Assembly: GCA_047495785.1 (NCBI GenBank)
Contig: JBLDXI010000033.1
Location: forward strand, 868,001 to 932,000
DNA length: 64,000 nt
Direction of reading: 5' to 3'
Source of the DNA: Lepidodermella squamata
Taxonomy: Eukaryota; Gastrotricha
Both the position numbers and the translations under genes were made by a program. Shown piece by piece: positions 60,963-64,000 of the stretch (its first letter is position 1; each line of letters starts with the position of its first letter). The notes below the pieces were generated by a model. It was given only the letters and a program-made list of their open reading frames with translations, had not been told where the DNA came from and searched no databases.

Positions 60963-61538
60963 ATGCTGCTGTTAATACTCGTCTCATTGCCTTTATTTAG
61001 CTGCGCTGAAGAGATTAAGGGTTTCAAGAAACTGCCTGGTATCCTAAGGACAGCCCAATCTTGGTTACCGAAAATATCAGCATTAGAACGTGAGGTTCCT
61101 AATTTTATATTAACTTCAAGGCAAAGTTTCTTTATTCCAGACGATGATTCTGCCGCAAACATGTTGAAAAAAGAGCTTGCGGCAGCGGGGAATATAATCA
61201 AAGTGTGCGGGACGTCAAATCGTTTGGCGAGTAGAATGGCAAACAGACCGAAGCGACTGCAAACAGACACCGCTAAGGATCCCGTCGTGATATACGAGAA
61301 AACAACTTATGATCCAGTCGCGCGTCTAACCAAAATGTGCTCGAATATGTCTGCGCTTCTAGGCAGGCGCATGAAGGTGATTTTCAGTCTGATCCAGGGG
61401 ATTCAACAACGCCAACGTATGGAAAAGTGCATGGAAATATTCAGTTCCGCGGATATTTGCAATCAGCGCCAATCGTTTTTCGTCTGGGCGCAGGTTGTAG
61501 CTAAGGATATCCTCAACGGCAATATCGAGTCGCTCTGA
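60963..61538 (+). CDS. Secreted four-cysteine protein, family B member 4
   Basis: 191 residues, intronless, unlike its three relatives. The frame opens on GTG; the ATG at 60963 starts the signal peptide (MLLLILVSLPLFSCAEE). Four cysteines: VC, MC, and the pair KCMEIFSSADIC (C-x9-C), followed by RQSFFVWAQVVAKDILNG. The N-terminal part is longer than in members 1 and 2, with basic residues (MANRPKRLQ) in the middle. Loss of the conserved intron suggests it arose through an RNA copy or intron deletion. Most like member 3. Function unknown. Confidence 0.8.
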   Translation: MLLLILVSLPLFSCAEEIKGFKKLPGILRTAQSWLPKISALEREVPNFILTSRQSFFIPDDDSAANMLKKELAAAGNIIKVCGTSNRLASRMANRPKRLQTDTAKDPVVIYEKTTYDPVARLTKMCSNMSALLGRRMKVIFSLIQGIQQRQRMEKCMEIFSSADICNQRQSFFVWAQVVAKDILNGNIESL

Positions 61539-62232
61539 GATACACACGAGTTCACAAAGCTTACTATTTTTTTGGCAATTTTGACTAATACCTATGCTTT
61601 GATGTTATAGTGGTTAGTGATGACTCAAACTAGAATTGCTTCTGAATCTCCCGATTTTACGAGCTAGCCATCTTCGGCTGTAGATTGAAACTTGAAACGT
61701 GTATAAGATTTGATTAAGTAAATCGCGCTTTTTAGTGTCACATCTCATTGAATTGCGTGCATGTGCGTGATGGGCATAAACACGCCCATCAAATATCGAA
61801 CCTAATTAGGGATCGAAGAATCGGAACCGGTTGAACGTCATGTCACTCGCTTTGTTAATTTTTGTCGTTGGATGAAATCATTGATTGCCAGGTCATTGAA
61901 TACCTGAGTCTGAATTTTTATGACACATTTCACGCTCAGTGCGCGTATTGCGGAGGAAGGTTTGGCTTGAACGAATTTCACGGTTATTAATGCGCCGAAG
62001 TGTGTAGCCGACATTGTAGATCGCACAGGATGATTTAACTGTGAAAAGTATACTTTTCGACTCAGCAATTTGTCTATGATAGAACGCGAATTTGTCCGCA
62101 TCAATGAACCATGTCGCGAATAAATAGCGCATGTCTCAGTAATTGAGGAAAAGACACTTCAACAGGATATTTAAACGCACTTCGTGTTGAGAATCGCAAT
62201 ACATTTCGAATTCTCAGCAAGCTACTAGAATA
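61539..62232. other. Intergenic, no gene seen
   Basis: TATTTAAA at 62168-62175 lies 58 bp before the next ATG and is a plausible TATA box. Nothing else recognised. Confidence 0.45.
62168..62175 (+). promoter_or_regulatory. TATA-like box of the gene at 62233
   Basis: TATTTAAA, leaving about 30 nt of leader before the ATG. Confidence 0.4.
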
Positions 62233-63075
62233 ATGCACGAGAGGGGCAATTTCACGGACTTGAAGAAAATTGTTGCATCATGCAGGCGAGCATCAGCGGC
62301 CCTAATTTCGTCAACTTCCCCTCTTTTAAGCCGACCAAACGGAAAGTCGAGAAAGCATCCGCATGAGAACCACTTTCACACCTGCGAGGTGCAGATCCTG
62401 CGATCAACCTTTGATCACGTGAAGCAAATGGAGACTTTCCCTTGGGAGGTTCAAGACAGGTATGAATAAAAATATAGTAGTCCACTTTAAAATCAAAACA
62501 TCCCTTATTTTGACAGCTTAGCAACTTCAAATCATGCCGAGATCGTTGCCAAGTGTTACAGATTTCAGAGTCGGCTCGTCGAGCTGCAAATGGATGCGGA
62601 AAATATGAATTTAGCAACTATTATGATCAGCGTCCTCGAGCGATGCTTGGCTAAAATTCACAACCCAGCTAGCCTTGATGATGAAATCAATCAGATAATC
62701 ACCCTTCATCGAGTTCTGGGCATTCATCCCAGGCTGACAGCTGCTATTCTCGAGGAAATCAAGCCTGTTGTATCGGCGCATCTAATATATGGCCACCTGT
62801 GTATAGTTAAGGAGGAGAGTGAGCGTCGCCGGTCGTCCTACGCCGGAAAATATGTAGCACGCCAGCCTGTGGGCAGAACCAACTCGAACAACCACGCGAA
62901 AGATATATTCAGCAAGATATTGCATTTTCGTCATCAAGAGAAGCCATCAAGTTGTCCGAACCTTCGCCAAGAATGTCTTACTTGCCGCACGTGGGATCGA
63001 TTCTTTGAATGCCTTATCAAGCGCTTCATAAAACCAACGGCGGAATGCAAAGGCAATAAGCCGCTCCTCTTTTAA
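62233..63075 (+). CDS. Unrecognised intracellular protein, possibly globin-like
   Basis: Two exons, 62233-62459 and 62517-63075, with a 57-bp intron (GACAG then GTATG, ending TTGACAG); 261 residues. No signal peptide or membrane segment. The middle is all-helical. The stretch LDDEINQIITLHRVLGIHPRL followed by EEIKPVV has the look of a globin F helix (a His followed by a G-x-x-P turn and the next helix), and ILRSTFDHVKQ could be an A helix, but only about 30 residues separate A from the presumed E helix, too few for B to D. So a degenerate globin is one possibility and an unrelated helical protein another. The C-terminus is Cys-rich (CPNLRQECLTC). Confidence 0.6.
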
Positions 63076-63456
63076 AATGACTGAAAACGCACTCGTACTA
63101 CGTCATTTAGGCTACGATTCTTTCACCTCTCATTTTTTTCATTGAAATTCTATTCGTAAAAAGTAGCAATGCTCTATGAGCTATACATGGACCGTTGTAG
63201 CACTATAGATGAACCAATAAATCACATTGATTTAACGATTGAAGGATTTTAGTAGCCGGCGGGTCTCGCATTAAATTTGCATCGGATTCGCTCAGTTTCT
63301 ATCAGACACCTTAGAATAATAAAGAAGGTCGCATCTATTGGTTACAAGCCCGTTGATCGATTACGCCAGCCTCGCTGTGTTTTTTTCGCCTATTACAAAG
63401 AAACTTGCAGAAGGTGAAAAAACGAGCTGCACTTCGCCTGGCCTAGCAAATAGAAC
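63076..63456. other. Intergenic, no gene seen
   Basis: AATAAA near 63215 is 140 bp past the previous stop. Nothing else recognised. Confidence 0.4.
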
Positions 63457-63946
63457 ATGGCTTCCCGCGCCGAGTCCGAGGGCGGAGTAAGTGTCGCTGC
63501 GTCAGGTAAACCCCACAGTGAAGCTCCTTCGAACGTCAGTTCATTGCCTTCGATTGTCAAATCAATACACGGCCCTGGGGTCCGTTATTACTATCTAAGT
63601 GGTCAAAAGAAATACGACGATCGATTTTGGGATACCAAAGCAAATCTCGATCTTTACAACTGGCAGTTTCACAGAAATCGAGTTAAGCTTCGTAAGTTTA
63701 CTTTTAGAGTGATGTCCAGCTTAACACCATTTGTTTTCAGAGGGTAGTCACGTAGATGCAGATCTTCCAGCAGAATTTGTTAGGCAAGTTGAAATATTGG
63801 CTGATAGGGCGAAGCGAAAGAAGGCATTCGAGGAGAAGGAGATCGAAGAGAAAAATAAACTGCTTGCCGTATACAAACAGGGAGTCTCTCCTGATCCTTA
63901 CGCTTACAAATTGGAGCCGATTGTAGAGGCTAGGAGATCCTTCTAG
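63457..63946 (+). CDS. CFAP97-like protein 4 (short)
   Basis: Two exons, 63457-63691 and 63741-63946, with a 49-bp phase-1 intron; 146 residues. Ser-rich lead, then the module VRYYYLSGQKK...RFWDTKANLDLYNWQFHRNRV (about 43-76), with the conserved phase-1 intron just after it, then a charged helix (RAKRKKAFEEKEIEEKNKLL) and a stop. It lacks the EN-x-x-L helix and the tail of its three relatives, so it is a minimal or truncated member. It is about 8.5 kb from the others, on the opposite strand, across the Cys-loop genes. Confidence 0.72.
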
Positions 63947-64000
63947 TAAGGATTAATTTCGTCGGATGCATCTCTTACCTCTTTTGTTTTTCGTTCCCAT

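Noticed and set aside
39333-60963. TATA-like motifs within 20 bp of several ATGs (39323, 35546, 58137, 60963)
   Set aside because: Too close to the start codon to act as TATA boxes for those starts; probably AT-rich leader sequence.
29870-61538. Families A and B as one family
   Set aside because: Both have four cysteines and basic residues before the third Cys, but spacing, C-terminal signatures and intron content differ; common origin is not supported by the sequence.
1-64000. CACGTG motifs near many genes
   Set aside because: About 14-15 copies were noticed in 64 kb, which is what chance predicts for a 6-bp palindrome; they are not consistently placed.
1-64000. Bacterial or contaminant origin, operons, CRISPR
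   Set aside because: Spliceosomal introns, polyadenylation signals and animal-specific families exclude a prokaryote; no spaced repeat array was found.

Overview
The window is nuclear DNA of a small-genome invertebrate animal. Its spliced genes have uniformly short introns (about 43 reconstructed here or fewer, nearly all 46-70 bp, GT-AG with one GC-AG), intergenic gaps are mostly below 1.7 kb, and the proteins are metazoan: GABA-B-like class C receptors, Cys-loop channel subunits, a claudin-like tetraspan, membrane RING-CH E3 ligases and a NEK-like kinase fused to ankyrin repeats. CFAP97-like genes argue for flagellated cells or sperm, which counts against a nematode. A tardigrade- or rotifer-like lineage would fit, but the phylum cannot be fixed from the sequence alone. 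All coding starts below are ATG codons; where a longer frame opened on a non-ATG codon I moved the start to the first sensible ATG.

Layout. 1-6.4 kb: an array of minus-strand RING-CH membrane proteins (one cut by the window edge, one with two RING-CH domains), a zinc alcohol dehydrogenase and a hAT-type MITE with a perfect 8-bp target duplication. 6.8-7.3 kb: a scrap of non-LTR reverse transcriptase between two identical 104-bp direct repeats. 8-26 kb: five intronless GABA-B-like receptors plus two relics of the same family. 26-31.8 kb: RING-CH, kinase-ankyrin gene, first members of two unrecognised small secreted families (A and B), another RING-CH. 32.9-38.1 kb: family B, a DUF268-like type II membrane protein, a short-chain dehydrogenase, and a TA-flanked 700-bp TIR element. 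38.9-49.4 kb: three family A genes, a RING-CH, two more GABA-B-like receptors, a claudin-like gene. 49.9-55 kb and 63.5-63.9 kb: four CFAP97-like paralogues. 55.5-61.5 kb: two Cys-loop subunits alternating with two family B genes. 62.2-63.1 kb: an unrecognised two-exon gene.

How it may work together. The most striking feature is the mixing, over 60 kb, of seven intact GABA-B-like receptors, eight small four-cysteine secreted proteins in two families, two divergent Cys-loop subunits and eight membrane-anchored RING-CH ligases. RING-CH (MARCH-type) ligases are known to ubiquitinate and down-regulate membrane proteins, and class C receptors bind ligands through their ectodomain, so a locus of receptors, candidate ligands and turnover factors is a reasonable hypothesis; it is inference only. 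Tandem and inverted duplication, relic copies and conserved intron phases show the families grew locally.
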